Source: an uncultured Anaerovibrio sp. (GTDB lineage: Bacteria > Bacillota > Negativicutes > Selenomonadales > Selenomonadaceae). From it: a DNA stretch of 64,000 nucleotides. Below the pieces are notes generated by a model. It was not told the origin of the DNA and made no database searches. It was given only the letters and a program-made list of their open reading frames with translations. How positions within the stretch are numbered: position 1 is the stretch's first letter; each line of letters begins with the position of its first letter. Both the position numbers and the translations under genes were made by a program. Below are positions 26,307 through 35,219 of this stretch, piece after piece. Location of the stretch: contig CAKPYV010000002.1 in the NCBI GenBank assembly GCA_934203205.1, positions 39,179 through 103,178 on the forward strand. Direction: 5' to 3'.

Positions 26307-29300
26307 ATGATAATTACAGGGAGAGATTTGATGCCGGTTTTGAAAAACGTGGAGCATAATTCACAGAATGAATTTTATCGTAGTCCTGTAGGTGCTGCAG
26401 AGAGCTACACTGATGTGCGCCTCAGAATCAAGTTGGAGCTGGATGATATAGAGGATCAGAAGGCTGAGATTTCCGTCAAGGCAAGATTCTGGCGGGAGCG
26501 GGTGGGAGAACTGGTCTATGTGCTGGAGCCAGAGGATCCTGTAGGCAAAGAGATGTATTTCTCTGCCAATATTGCTATGCCAGAGAAGGGCTGTCTGCTG
26601 TGGTATTATTTTGTTATCAACATAAATGGCCGTACCTGGTACTATGGCAACAATGATGCCCGTATGGGAGGTCTTGGCTATCTGCGGGATGATCCGCCAG
26701 CCCAGTCTTACCAGATTACAGTGTTTAACAAGGGGGCAGATACGCCTAATTGGTTCCGCCACTCTGTTATGTACCAGATTTTTCCAGATAGATTCTACCG
26801 CAAGGGCGATAAGCTGGTGGAGAAAAAGGGTGCTGTATACCATGCTTGCTGGGATGACAAGCCTTTCTACTACAAGGATGTGGATACCAAGGAGATTGTT
26901 TCCTATGATTTCTATGGTGGCAATCTGGCAGGTATTCAGGAGAAGCTGCCTTACTTGAAGGATTTGGGTATTTCGGTTATTTATTTGAATCCTATTTTTG
27001 AGTCTGCCAGCAATCATCATTATGATACGGGAGATTATCACAAGGTGGATCCTATTCTGGGCACCAATGAGGAGCTGAAGGAGCTTTGTGCCAAGGCCAA
27101 GGAGATGGGCATCCGCATTATGCTGGATGGTGTGTTCAGCCATACTGGTGACGATAGCCGTTATTTTAATAAATATGGTCACTACGATACAGTAGGTGCT
27201 TACCAGTCTCAGGATTCACCATATTATGAATGGTATTGTTTCAACAAATATCCAGAGAGCTATGAAAGCTGGTGGGGGTTCAGCACCCTGCCAAATGTGA
27301 AGGAAGAAACCCCATCCTATATGGATTTCATTATCAATGATGAGGATAGTGTGCTGAAATATTGGATGAAGCAGGGCATTAGCGGTTGGCGCCTGGATGT
27401 GGTGGATGAGCTGCCAGAGAAATTTACCAAGACCTTCTACAAGGAATTGAAGAAGGTGGATAAGGATGCAGTTATGCTGGGGGAGGTCTGGGAGGATGCT
27501 TCCAACAAGAGCGCCTATGGTGTATCCCGTGAGTATCTCTGTGGTCAGGAATTGGATTCTGCTATGAACTATCCTTTCCGTCAGGCTGTGCTGGACTTCA
27601 TTTTGGGCTATGCAGATGCTGGCCAGATTAGTGTTAGACTGCGGAGCTTGCAGGAGAATTATCCGAAGCACAATTTCTATGCCATGATGAATCTTCTGGG
27701 CAGTCATGATAGAGAGCGTATCCTGACCTTGCTGGGGGAGGCTCCTAGTCAGGAGGGGGTGCCTGCAGTGCGTCAGGCTAGCTATCGTCTGGATGGAGAG
27801 CGTCTCTACAAGGGCTTGATGCGTACCAAGATGGCTATCCTGTGGCAGATGACCTTCCCAGGGGTGCCGAGTGTTTATTATGGTGATGAAATTGCTCTGC
27901 AGGGCTATCGGGATCCTTATTGCCGTGGTACTTATGACTGGAAAAACGGAGATCCGGAGCTTAGGATGTGGACTCGCCGTCTGATTCATCTTCGCAATGA
28001 GCATGTGGCCTTGCAGACTGGTAAAATTTTGCCTCTCTATGCCAAGGGGGATGTCTATGGTTATGCCAGAGTTATAGATGCTGGTCGTGATGTCTTTGGA
28101 GCCAAGGCGGATAATGAGGTGTTCGTGGTACTGCTGAACCGCAGTAAGGAGATGCAGCAGGTGTCTCTGGAGGTGCGGGACCTGGCAGCAGGCATGATGG
28201 AGGATGTGCTGGAGGGCCGTCCAGACCTGCCTATTGTCCGGGGCCGTATGGAGGTGGAGATTCCACCATATACAGGCTTGGTATACCGACACAAGGCTGA
28301 GGCTGTGGCCAAGGCCAAGGGAGTTCGTCAGTGCGGTGTGCTGCTGCATCCAACCTCTCTGCCATCTCCATTTGGTATTGGTGATTTGGGGCCAGAGGCA
28401 TACAAGTTTGTTGATTTCCTGGCAGCTGCAGGACAGAAGGTATGGCAGATTCTGCCTCTGAATCCTGTAGGGGCAGGCAACTCACCATATGCTTCTTCCT
28501 CTGCCTTTGCTGGCAATCCATTGCTGATTTCTCTGGAGCTTTTGGCAGAAAAAGGCTTCCTGACTGAGGCGGATTTGAAGGATGCTTCTATTATCAACGA
28601 TGGCAAGGCTGATTATGCCTGGGCACAGATGATGAAGCCATCCTTGATTTTCAAGGCTTATATTAATGCCATTACCATGTCTGACTCTACCGCTAGGGAT
28701 GAGTATCGGGCCTGGGCGGAGAAAAACTCCTATTGGCTGCGGGATTATGCCCTGTTCAAGGTGTTGAAGGATTGGCACAATGGCAAGTGCTGGAATCAGT
28801 GGGATCCTGAGTTTGTCCGCCGTGATGAGGTGGCTCTGGCTGCTATGGAGGAACAGCTTACCTTTGAGATTGGGGAAATCCATTTCGAGCAGTATATGTT
28901 CTATCAGCAGTGGCAGAATTTGAAGGAATATGCCAACAAGAAGGGCATCCAGATTCTAGGGGATATGCCAATCTTTGTTTCTCTGGATAGTGCCGATGCC
29001 TGGGCGCATCAGCAGCTCTTTAAGCTGGATCAGAATGGCAGACCATATAAGGTGGCTGGTGTACCGCCAGATTATTTCTGCAAGACTGGCCAGTTGTGGG
29101 GCAACCCTCAGTACAACTGGGAGGTTATGAAGCAGGATGGTTATGATTGGTGGATTCGTCGTTTCCGCAATCTGATGCGTCAGGTGGATATTATCCGCAT
29201 TGACCATTTCAGAGGCTTTGAGTCCTTCTGGGAGGTTGATGGTGATGCCAAGACAGCAGAGCATGGTGTGTGGAAGCCAGGCCCTGGCAAGGCTTTCTTT

Positions 29301-29810
29301 GATATTATCCGCAAGGATATTGGGGATGTGCCTATTGTGGCTGAGGACCTGGGGGTTATTACCAATGAGGTGGAGGAGCTGCGGCAGGCCTGTCAGTTCC
29401 CAGGTATGAAGATATTGCAGTTTGAGTTGCATTTCAATGAGAATGGCCGCATCAATTTTGTGGAGCCAGAGGATTGTATCGTTTATACCAGTACCCATGA
29501 TAACAACACTATGGTGGGCTGGCTGAAGGAAAATGCTTCCCGTGCAGAGGTGGAGGCTATTGCCAATATGCTGGATGCGGCTGGTTCTCCGCCAGAGGAG
29601 CTGGATAGCAGGCTTATTGAGCATGCCTATGCTTCCGATGCCCGCATGGTTATTATTGCCTTGCAGGATATTCTCCAGCTGGATGGCAGCTGCCGTATGA
29701 ATGTGCCGGGAGTTGCTGATGGCAACTGGGGCTGGCGTATGCTGCCGGGCTGTTTGAAGCAGTACAAAGCTAGCTGGCTAAAGGCCTTGGCGGAAAAATA
29801 TAATCGTTAA
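26307..29810 (+). CDS. Fusion of an alpha-amylase family enzyme (GH13) and 4-alpha-glucanotransferase (GH77)
   Basis: 1167 residues. An N-terminal beta-sandwich (about 1-140) leads into a neopullulanase-like GH13 barrel: MYQIFPDRFYRKGD, NPIFESASNHHYDTGDY, GVFSHTGDDSRYF, GWRLDVVDELP (nucleophile), MLGEVWEDAS (acid) and LLGSHDRER. Near residue 675 a full MalQ begins: CGVLLHPTSLPSPFGIGDLG, NSPYASSSAFAGNP, IDHFRGFESFWEVDG, VAEDLGVIT and THDNNTMVGW. Together they would hydrolyse or rearrange maltodextrins released from glycogen and feed GlgP. The start may be 26307, or ATG 26331, which has its own GGGAG. No signal peptide, so it is cytoplasmic. Confidence 0.93.
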   Translation: MIITGRDLMPVLKNVEHNSQNEFYRSPVGAAESYTDVRLRIKLELDDIEDQKAEISVKARFWRERVGELVYVLEPEDPVGKEMYFSANIAMPEKGCLLWYYFVININGRTWYYGNNDARMGGLGYLRDDPPAQSYQITVFNKGADTPNWFRHSVMYQIFPDRFYRKGDKLVEKKGAVYHACWDDKPFYYKDVDTKEIVSYDFYGGNLAGIQEKLPYLKDLGISVIYLNPIFESASNHHYDTGDYHKVDPILGTNEELKELCAKAKEMGIRIMLDGVFSHTGDDSRYFNKYGHYDTVGAYQSQDSPYYEWYCFNKYPESYESWWGFSTLPNVKEETPSYMDFIINDEDSVLKYWMKQGISGWRLDVVDELPEKFTKTFYKELKKVDKDAVMLGEVWEDASNKSAYGVSREYLCGQELDSAMNYPFRQAVLDFILGYADAGQISVRLRSLQENYPKHNFYAMMNLLGSHDRERILTLLGEAPSQEGVPAVRQASYRLDGERLYKGLMRTKMAILWQMTFPGVPSVYYGDEIALQGYRDPYCRGTYDWKNGDPELRMWTRRLIHLRNEHVALQTGKILPLYAKGDVYGYARVIDAGRDVFGAKADNEVFVVLLNRSKEMQQVSLEVRDLAAGMMEDVLEGRPDLPIVRGRMEVEIPPYTGLVYRHKAEAVAKAKGVRQCGVLLHPTSLPSPFGIGDLGPEAYKFVDFLAAAGQKVWQILPLNPVGAGNSPYASSSAFAGNPLLISLELLAEKGFLTEADLKDASIINDGKADYAWAQMMKPSLIFKAYINAITMSDSTARDEYRAWAEKNSYWLRDYALFKVLKDWHNGKCWNQWDPEFVRRDEVALAAMEEQLTFEIGEIHFEQYMFYQQWQNLKEYANKKGIQILGDMPIFVSLDSADAWAHQQLFKLDQNGRPYKVAGVPPDYFCKTGQLWGNPQYNWEVMKQDGYDWWIRRFRNLMRQVDIIRIDHFRGFESFWEVDGDAKTAEHGVWKPGPGKAFFDIIRKDIGDVPIVAEDLGVITNEVEELRQACQFPGMKILQFELHFNENGRINFVEPEDCIVYTSTHDNNTMVGWLKENASRAEVEAIANMLDAAGSPPEELDSRLIEHAYASDARMVIIALQDILQLDGSCRMNVPGVADGNWGWRMLPGCLKQYKASWLKALAEKYNR

Positions 29811-29825
29811 GTATAATTGCTAAAT

Positions 29826-29860
29826 AAAAGACCATCAGCCTGATGACTGGTGGTCTTTTT
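29826..29860. terminator. Bidirectional terminator
   Basis: AAAAGACCATCAG pairs with CTGGTGGTCTTTT over 13 positions, including one G-T pair, with A and T runs on the two sides. It serves both the amylase fusion gene and the converging FtsA-like gene. Confidence 0.85.
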
Positions 29861-29869
29861 AGTGCAAAT

Positions 29870-32248
29870 TTAGTGGTTGTTTTTCAGGGCTTCGGAGAGG
29901 CCGGGAATGTTGTTTATCTTGTCTGCCAGCTTAATGGAGTCCTCTATGGCGGCGGCAGTCATAGGTGGTTTTGCTTCCTGGTCTGCCTCGTTATGGGATG
30001 GCTGGCTGATGACTACAGCCAGTTCATCGCCGTTCTTGATGGGATCTGTAAAGTTTACTGGTTTTTCGTTGACCAAAATGGTGAAGCTTACCCGAGTCTG
30101 GGCAGCTGGTGGCTGGAAGCCTACTGCCAGCAGGGCATCGCTAACGGTGGTGGCAGCCCGTAGGGATTTCATATATCTTACCTGACTGCCATCCGCGATA
30201 AGGGTGTTGGTGCTGGCAGGATGGCCGTTTACCTCCAGCGTTACGGTGGCAGATGGAATCTTATGCTCCTGTCCCTCGTAATATATCACCAGAGAAGCAT
30301 CCAGCTCGGAGACATTCAGCACATCTCCCAGCTTGGGCAAATCCGGGGCAATATATTCTATATAGTCCTGCTGATGCACCTCATCAGAGAGATTGGCTTC
30401 ATTATCGTTAAGGAGTATCCGAGGAGCAATGGTGTACTGGGAGTCCTTGTCGTTCAGGGTGTATTTTATCTTTTTGCCCAGAGGTGGGAAGCCAGCGGTG
30501 TTCAGTACCTCACCTAGAGTTCTGGTGTCACGGCTGATAATATCATCTCCATCGTGGAGAAGCTGTCCTGGCTGAGCCAGCTGGCCGTTTATGGTGTACT
30601 GGGCGGCAATATTGGTTTCCTGACCATTGATAAATACAGTATAGGCTGGCGGAATCTCCACCACATCCTCCAGAGTGATTTCTGGGATAGATCCGTTGGT
30701 GCCTGCAATTACCTGTAGACGGCTGCCATCCCGAATAGGAGTATCCAAGGTGGCTGGGGTATCCTCCAGCAGCAGCTGTGCCATTGTGCCCATGGTGCCT
30801 GGGATAAATTTGTTTTCGCCGTTAATCTTTAGCATAGCCCCAAGGCCTGGACGGCCGTTAAGCTTTTTGAGAATAATACCAGCATTTAGCAGGGCATCAG
30901 AAACAGTCAAATCTCGGAAATTAAAAAGACTGTATTCTGTGTCGTTGACATAAACCCGGAGGAAATGGAGGGTATTCAGGGAGGCGATTTTGAGAATACC
31001 TAGAGGGGTTACAGCATCAGGCAGCCGGAGTTCCTCTGGGATTTCTACAATGCCATCAATCTTATCTGGATGCCGTACAGCTACCCGGCCCATAGGCAGG
31101 TTCATAATCTCTGCTACATAGTCGCTAAGATGTGGTGTCAGGGAGCCACCACCAACTAGAATAATTGCCTGAGGTGGTTCATTGCCATTCAGCTCCAGTA
31201 TCTGCTGGGCAATGGATTCTGCCAGCTTGCGGATATTGGGCAGAACAGGCTTCAATACCTCTGTGGCGGACAAATCGTATTCCATGCCCATAATATCAGC
31301 AAAATGACACTGCAGACCGTTGGTAGCATCCCGCTTTAGTTGTTCTGCTACGTTGAAGTCCAGCAGGTATTGCTGGGAAATGGCATCGGTAATCTCGTCA
31401 CCAGCCTGGGGCACCATGCCATAGGCAATAACAGAGCCGTTGCGGGTAACGGCTACATCGGAAGTACCTGCACCAATATCTACCAGCACCAGATTCAAAT
31501 GACGCATGGTAGGTGGTATCAGCACGTTGATGGCAGCAATTGGCTCCAGAGTCAGGGCGTGCATATCCAGATTTACGCTTTGCAGGGCGGAATGCATGGA
31601 ATCTATAACCTGTCGTGGCAGGAAGGTGGCAATAACAGTGGCAGAGGCAACTCGTCCCCGCTGTCCCACCAGAGTCTTTAGCTTGGTGCCATCCAGCTCG
31701 TATTTGATGGTGCTATAGCCTACGCAGTAGTAGTTGGCCAAATCCTCTACTGTGCCAGAGGTAGCCAGCTGAGCCTGGGCTGCCTGTACGCCGGCAAAAT
31801 CCAGACTGCGCTCCTGTTCAGGGGTAATAATACCGCTAAATTCCATATCTGCAGAGGCGGTCATGGTGTAGAGGGCACGGCCGGCAGCGGCTACAGCAGC
31901 GCTTTTCAGAGGGCCAACTTTTTTTATCAGGGCTTTTTTTACCGTATCAATAACGCTGGCTACCTGGGGGACATCGTGGATCTGGCCGTCCTCCATAGCT
32001 CTGGTTTTGTGCTCCATTCTTTCCGTGGCTATGATTTTCAGGCCGGCAGGGGTTTTGTCTGCCACAATGCCAATAACACTGCGGGTACCAATATCCAGAG
32101 CAAAAATCTTTTCGTATTTTGGCTTGGGCACTTTGGCAGTGTTCTTGGCCTTGCTGGAGAAACTGCGACGTGCGTATTTTCTTCTCGGCTTAGAGGCGGT
32201 TTTGGCCTCTGTTTTAGCCTGCATATTAGCTGTTTCCAAATTTTCCAT
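29870..32248 (-). CDS. FtsA/PilM-like actin-fold ATPase with C-terminal beta-grasp-like repeats
   Basis: 792 residues. A basic, probably disordered start (about 1-42) precedes an actin-like fold: IFALDIGTRSVIGIVAD (phosphate 1, about 48-64), LVLVDIGAGTSDVAV (phosphate 2), an adenosine-region IILVGGGSLTPHLSDYV, and TPLGILKIAS. This matches FtsA/PilM-type proteins that link filaments to membranes. From about residue 430 to 775 comes a string of units built from a (V/L)-x-D/E-(V/A)-L-x-x-AG helix and a DG-(D/S)-x-(I/L) turn, for example VSDALLNAGI, LHDGDDI, LGEVLNTAGF and IKNGDELAVV. These look like tandem beta-grasp domains. No clear membrane-binding amphipathic tail. Role in division or envelope organisation is inferred. 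Confidence 0.75.
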   Translation of the reverse strand: MENLETANMQAKTEAKTASKPRRKYARRSFSSKAKNTAKVPKPKYEKIFALDIGTRSVIGIVADKTPAGLKIIATERMEHKTRAMEDGQIHDVPQVASVIDTVKKALIKKVGPLKSAAVAAAGRALYTMTASADMEFSGIITPEQERSLDFAGVQAAQAQLATSGTVEDLANYYCVGYSTIKYELDGTKLKTLVGQRGRVASATVIATFLPRQVIDSMHSALQSVNLDMHALTLEPIAAINVLIPPTMRHLNLVLVDIGAGTSDVAVTRNGSVIAYGMVPQAGDEITDAISQQYLLDFNVAEQLKRDATNGLQCHFADIMGMEYDLSATEVLKPVLPNIRKLAESIAQQILELNGNEPPQAIILVGGGSLTPHLSDYVAEIMNLPMGRVAVRHPDKIDGIVEIPEELRLPDAVTPLGILKIASLNTLHFLRVYVNDTEYSLFNFRDLTVSDALLNAGIILKKLNGRPGLGAMLKINGENKFIPGTMGTMAQLLLEDTPATLDTPIRDGSRLQVIAGTNGSIPEITLEDVVEIPPAYTVFINGQETNIAAQYTINGQLAQPGQLLHDGDDIISRDTRTLGEVLNTAGFPPLGKKIKYTLNDKDSQYTIAPRILLNDNEANLSDEVHQQDYIEYIAPDLPKLGDVLNVSELDASLVIYYEGQEHKIPSATVTLEVNGHPASTNTLIADGSQVRYMKSLRAATTVSDALLAVGFQPPAAQTRVSFTILVNEKPVNFTDPIKNGDELAVVISQPSHNEADQEAKPPMTAAAIEDSIKLADKINNIPGLSEALKNNH

Positions 32249-32344
32249 AAAAAATCTCCTTACTTTTTCCTCTAAAAAAAGGTTAATTAGAGAATATAGC
32301 GAATAATTATATTATATACAATTTTTACATTCATTAAAAGAGGA

Positions 32345-32404
32345 ATTATAACCCCTAGATTATTCAAAGAAAATGATTTTTTCATTTTCTTTCAATGGGG
32401 TTTC
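32345..32404. repeat. Palindromic 60-bp element, copy 1
   Basis: Hairpin with inner arms AAAGAAAATGA and TCATTTTCTTT around five T, and an outer helix AACCCC (32350-32355) with GGGGTT (32397-32402). The copy at 37281-37340 differs at three of 60 positions. It lies between the divergent FtsA-like and FakA-like genes. Confidence 0.8.
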
Positions 32405-32490
32405 GACGAGGGTAGAGATATTAGCTCTACCCTGTCATTAGCACAGATTCCCGCCACATATAGAGATGGGGGACATCGGACACCTCGTTA
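32405..32490 (+). promoter_or_regulatory. Possible structured leader of the FakA-like gene
   Basis: ACGAGG near 32405-32410 can pair with CCTCGT near 32482-32487. Inside are a strong hairpin GGGTAGAG/CTCTACCC (32409-32431) and a weaker TCCC-GCCA/TGG-GGGA hairpin. The whole would form a junction ending about 25 bases before the coding start. It does not match any riboswitch class that I could recall. Transcription through it has not been shown. Confidence 0.4.
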
Positions 32491-32511
32491 TATTAGTATA
32501 GGAGATAGATC

Positions 32512-33789
32512 ATGGAAAATAATGAAGTAATCACTGGCGCTGATTATAAGCGTATGATTATTGGTGCCTATAGTGAGTTTATTTTGGAATATGAGCTAAT
32601 CAACAAGCTGAAGAAAAACGGCAGGTTTTTCTACTGCGGTAAGCCTGGGACGGATGTACTGCGGACTATGGGGGCTGCGGTACTGCCTCTGGCAGATTCT
32701 GTCAATGAAAGTATTGGCGGTCTGGCACGGCGGGTGGCGGATGCGGCTGTGCTGGGAGCCAGAGGTAATGGAGGTGTAATTCTGTCCCAGATTCTGCGGG
32801 GCTTGGCCAAGGGCCTGGTGGGGAAATACAATGCCACCTCTCAGGAATTTGGCAAGGCCTTTCAATATGGTATTCTTTATGCCCAAAAGGCTGTGCCGGA
32901 GCAGAAGAATCGGCCTATTATTGTGGCTTCCAAGATTATGGCCAAGGGTGCCTATCATGCGGTGAAATCCGGCTTGCATATTACGGAAATTATTAGGGCG
33001 GCTATTAAGGCCGGGGAGGAGTCCTTTACGGAGAAAATAGATGCGGGAGAAATGATTATGCAGGTCTTTCTCAATGGCTGTCTCAAAGGTATTATTGGGG
33101 AATTTGTTTCTCCTACCCTGCCTTTCTCCAACAGCTTCGGGGTAAATCGGCAGGAGAATCTTATCAGCCCATATGATGATATGGTACGGCCTTATTGCAT
33201 TACCTTTATGGTGGCCAATCCTAAGCTTTCTGTTACCTTGATAGAAAAGGAGCTGCAGGAGATTGGCAACTTCGTGGTGGTGGAGAGAAGGTTCCGCAAT
33301 CTGTTTATTCATCTTCATTCGGAGCATCCCGGCAAGGTGCTGGAGCGGGCTGTCGGCTGGGGCCATATTGGGGAAATCCACATTAATATTATGGCGGAGC
33401 CTCATGCTATGGCTATGGTACAGCAAAGCTTCCTGCTGCCTCTGGCTCTTATGACGGTGGCACCTAATGAGGAGGCCGGTCAAAGGCTGCAGGAGGCGGG
33501 AGCTACTGTTATTCTGGATGGCACTGATCCTTCCGGCCCATCTGTGGAGGAGATTGTTAATGCGGCTCATAGCGATATTGCCAACAAGTATATTATCCTG
33601 ACGGATACAGAGCATATCAGGCTGGTGGCTCATCAGGCCAGACGGATTCTGGGGGATAGAGTAGAGGTTGTGATTGCCGATGGCGAGGATGAGCAGATAC
33701 AGGCTGTCCGGGCTTTCTTCCCAGAGGATGATATTAAGGAGAATGTGGCTAGAATGAAGCACGCTATCCTGTTGACGAGTCAGGAATAA
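32512..33789 (+). CDS. FakA/YloV-like DAK2-domain protein with a degenerate kinase motif
   Basis: 425 residues. Residues 8-190 match the DhaL (DAK2) domain of fatty-acid kinase FakA, with LGARGNGGVILSQILRGLAKG at 81-101. The middle and C-terminal parts follow FakA (VVVERRFRNLFIHLHSEHPGKVLERA; ILTDTEHIRLVAHQA). FakA binds Mg-ADP through the aspartates of a PDGDTGTNM motif. The aligned stretch here is YCGKPGTDV (41-49), so both DxD aspartates are replaced by Cys and Lys. The chain is also about 100 residues shorter than FakA. Kinase activity is therefore doubtful; a binding or regulatory role is inferred. No fakB or asp23-like gene is adjacent. Confidence 0.8.
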   Translation: MENNEVITGADYKRMIIGAYSEFILEYELINKLKKNGRFFYCGKPGTDVLRTMGAAVLPLADSVNESIGGLARRVADAAVLGARGNGGVILSQILRGLAKGLVGKYNATSQEFGKAFQYGILYAQKAVPEQKNRPIIVASKIMAKGAYHAVKSGLHITEIIRAAIKAGEESFTEKIDAGEMIMQVFLNGCLKGIIGEFVSPTLPFSNSFGVNRQENLISPYDDMVRPYCITFMVANPKLSVTLIEKELQEIGNFVVVERRFRNLFIHLHSEHPGKVLERAVGWGHIGEIHINIMAEPHAMAMVQQSFLLPLALMTVAPNEEAGQRLQEAGATVILDGTDPSGPSVEEIVNAAHSDIANKYIILTDTEHIRLVAHQARRILGDRVEVVIADGEDEQIQAVRAFFPEDDIKENVARMKHAILLTSQE

Positions 33790-33873
33790 TAGGCTATGAT
33801 AGTTAGCATATGTCATTAGTAGGTATAGGATAAGAGGAAATAGTCTTTGACTGCTAGGTAAAAAAAGGCAAAA

Positions 33874-34092
33874 GAAAACGGAAGGTCCCAAGGACCTTCC
33901 GTCATAAGTGGGTTCCGAAATGTCGTCGACCAACAGGTCTAACCTGCGGTTGCAGGTGGGTGCCCTTAGCCGCCGCTTTTGTTATTCGCTCGAGGACGAT
34001 TCAACAGCCACGGTGCAATATCAGGCTCCCTTATTAAAAGAGTAGGCCAGACGATGAAAGGAATAACGCGCATCTCAGAGATTCCCTCTTTG
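33874..34092 (-). ncRNA. ssrS: Probable 6S RNA
   Basis: An intergenic transcription unit on the minus strand with its own promoter (34099-34127) and terminator (33874-33901). The about 190-nt body has the block AGCCUGAUAUUGCACC followed by GUGGC, close to the central-bubble strand of 6S RNA (AGCC-GAUAUU in E. coli), and near the 5' end AUCUCUGAGAUG as in E. coli 6S. A rod-like fold is supported by UCGUC-U-GGCC with GGUCGACGA, UUCC with GGAA, and AGCC with GGCU. 6S RNA sequesters sigma-70/A holoenzyme in stationary phase. The outermost closing helix is weak, so the assignment is probable, not certain. Confidence 0.6.
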
Positions 34093-34098
34093 CCTTGT

Positions 34099-34127
34099 AT
34101 ACTAACACATTATTTTTTTAATAACAA
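34099..34127 (-). promoter_or_regulatory. Promoter of the probable 6S RNA
   Basis: On the minus strand TTGTTA (34127-34122), 17 bases, TAGTAT (34104-34099), giving a start near 34092. Confidence 0.6.
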
Positions 34128-34176
34128 GTCTTGACAAACAATATTATGTGATTTTTTTTAGGAGGAAATCAGATTT

Positions 34177-34788
34177 ATGGCAAAGGAGCAGTTAATGCGG
34201 GCAATTTTAATCGCACCAGGTCAGGAGCCTGCAATTATTAGATTGCCTGCTGGTCATGGCAAGCATGAGGAGGCCATTCGGGATGTTCTGGAGGGCAATT
34301 ATGGTGCTGTGGAGTTTTTTGAGATTCAGCCAGGCATTTCCCTGTTTATTTTAGTAAATGATTTGGCTGCTGTGTTGGGCATGAAGCCTAACCGGAGATT
34401 TCCTGCCCCTGATGAAAAGGAAATTATCTATGGCAAGGCCATTTTTATTGCGGCTTATAATGGAGCAGATGAAAGCAAGGAGGGAACCTTGGATATGTCT
34501 GAGGAAACCTGCCTGATGTTTATGGAGCAGATAAAGCTGCATTTTGCCCCTTGTAAGGGGGATGAGGAGCCAGGGCCGGAGGATACCCTCTACTATGAGG
34601 AGGATGAGCAGGGTCAGAGGAAGCCTTATCGCTGGGTGGAATGTCTGGCTGCACCAGAGAATCTGCCAGAGCCGCTGCAGGCAGGGAGAGTGAAATTCTA
34701 CCGGACAGAAACCAGGGAGATTATGGAGATTAATAACCGTTATTTCAAAAAGATACCGGTATATACTCCTGATAGTTCTTTGAATTAA
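34177..34788 (+). CDS. DUF3846-like hypothetical protein
   Basis: 203 residues. The first 90 resemble DUF3846: MRAILIAPGQEPAIIRLPAG, a central VEFFEIQPGISLFILVND, LGMKPNRRFPA and EIIYGKAIFIAAYN. The rest is acidic (EEPGPEDTLYYEEDEQG) and of no known family. DUF3846 proteins are common on phage and plasmid DNA and have no established activity. The start ATG 34177 has an AGGAGG site upstream. No partner is obvious: 6S RNA is upstream on the other strand and a small hypothetical gene with its own promoter follows. Confidence 0.6.
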   Translation: MAKEQLMRAILIAPGQEPAIIRLPAGHGKHEEAIRDVLEGNYGAVEFFEIQPGISLFILVNDLAAVLGMKPNRRFPAPDEKEIIYGKAIFIAAYNGADESKEGTLDMSEETCLMFMEQIKLHFAPCKGDEEPGPEDTLYYEEDEQGQRKPYRWVECLAAPENLPEPLQAGRVKFYRTETREIMEINNRYFKKIPVYTPDSSLN

Positions 34789-34813
34789 CATGGTGCCCAC
34801 GATGGGATAGCTA

Positions 34814-34843
34814 TCGACAAATATGCTTTTTTTGGGGTATAAT
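34814..34843 (+). promoter_or_regulatory. Promoter for the hypothetical gene-xpt pair
   Basis: TCGACA (34814-34819), 18 bases, TATAAT (34838-34843). A TATCC-free, short leader of about 35 nt follows. No purine riboswitch is present. Confidence 0.55.
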
Positions 34844-34886
34844 AGCATAAGCAATGTTTTCGGTAAAATAAAAGGAGATTTGACAA

Positions 34887-35204
34887 ATGAGTGATAAAAT
34901 ATATAGTGTAGCAGTTAGTTGCCGGGATGCTATTGGCTGGGTGGAATATGATATTGAGAACAAGACAGTGAAGGTTTGTCTTGATGATGCCAAGGCCGTA
35001 GAGGATGCAGAGAAGTTCCTGACTACTGAGCACGAAATCCGTGTGCCTCATGAGACTTTGCGGGATTTCTCCCCAGTTAAGGTAAATCCATTGGCTGATG
35101 TGGAAAGCTTCCAGCTTGCTCTGACCAGATTGTGGGAAAATACAGATGTTCATGTGGACTGGAGTCGTCCAGTTGACTATGTGAAGCAAAATCCACATTA
35201 TTGA
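34887..35204 (+). CDS. Hypothetical protein upstream of xpt
   Basis: 105 residues, soluble, beginning MSDKIYSVAVSCRDAIGWVEYD. It has a beta-rich first half and an acidic helix (LDDAKAVEDAEKFL). No family recognised. It has its own promoter and AAGGAG site and ends 15 bases before xpt, so it is co-transcribed with purine salvage. Function unknown. Confidence 0.65.
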   Translation: MSDKIYSVAVSCRDAIGWVEYDIENKTVKVCLDDAKAVEDAEKFLTTEHEIRVPHETLRDFSPVKVNPLADVESFQLALTRLWENTDVHVDWSRPVDYVKQNPHY

Positions 35205-35219
35205 TGGGAGGTCGCAGGA

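Noticed and set aside
34800..34886. Purine riboswitch in front of the xpt operon, also looked for before the permease (37240-37280)
   Set aside because: The conserved core of the guanine/xanthine aptamers was not found; only ordinary promoter elements and the palindromic element are present.
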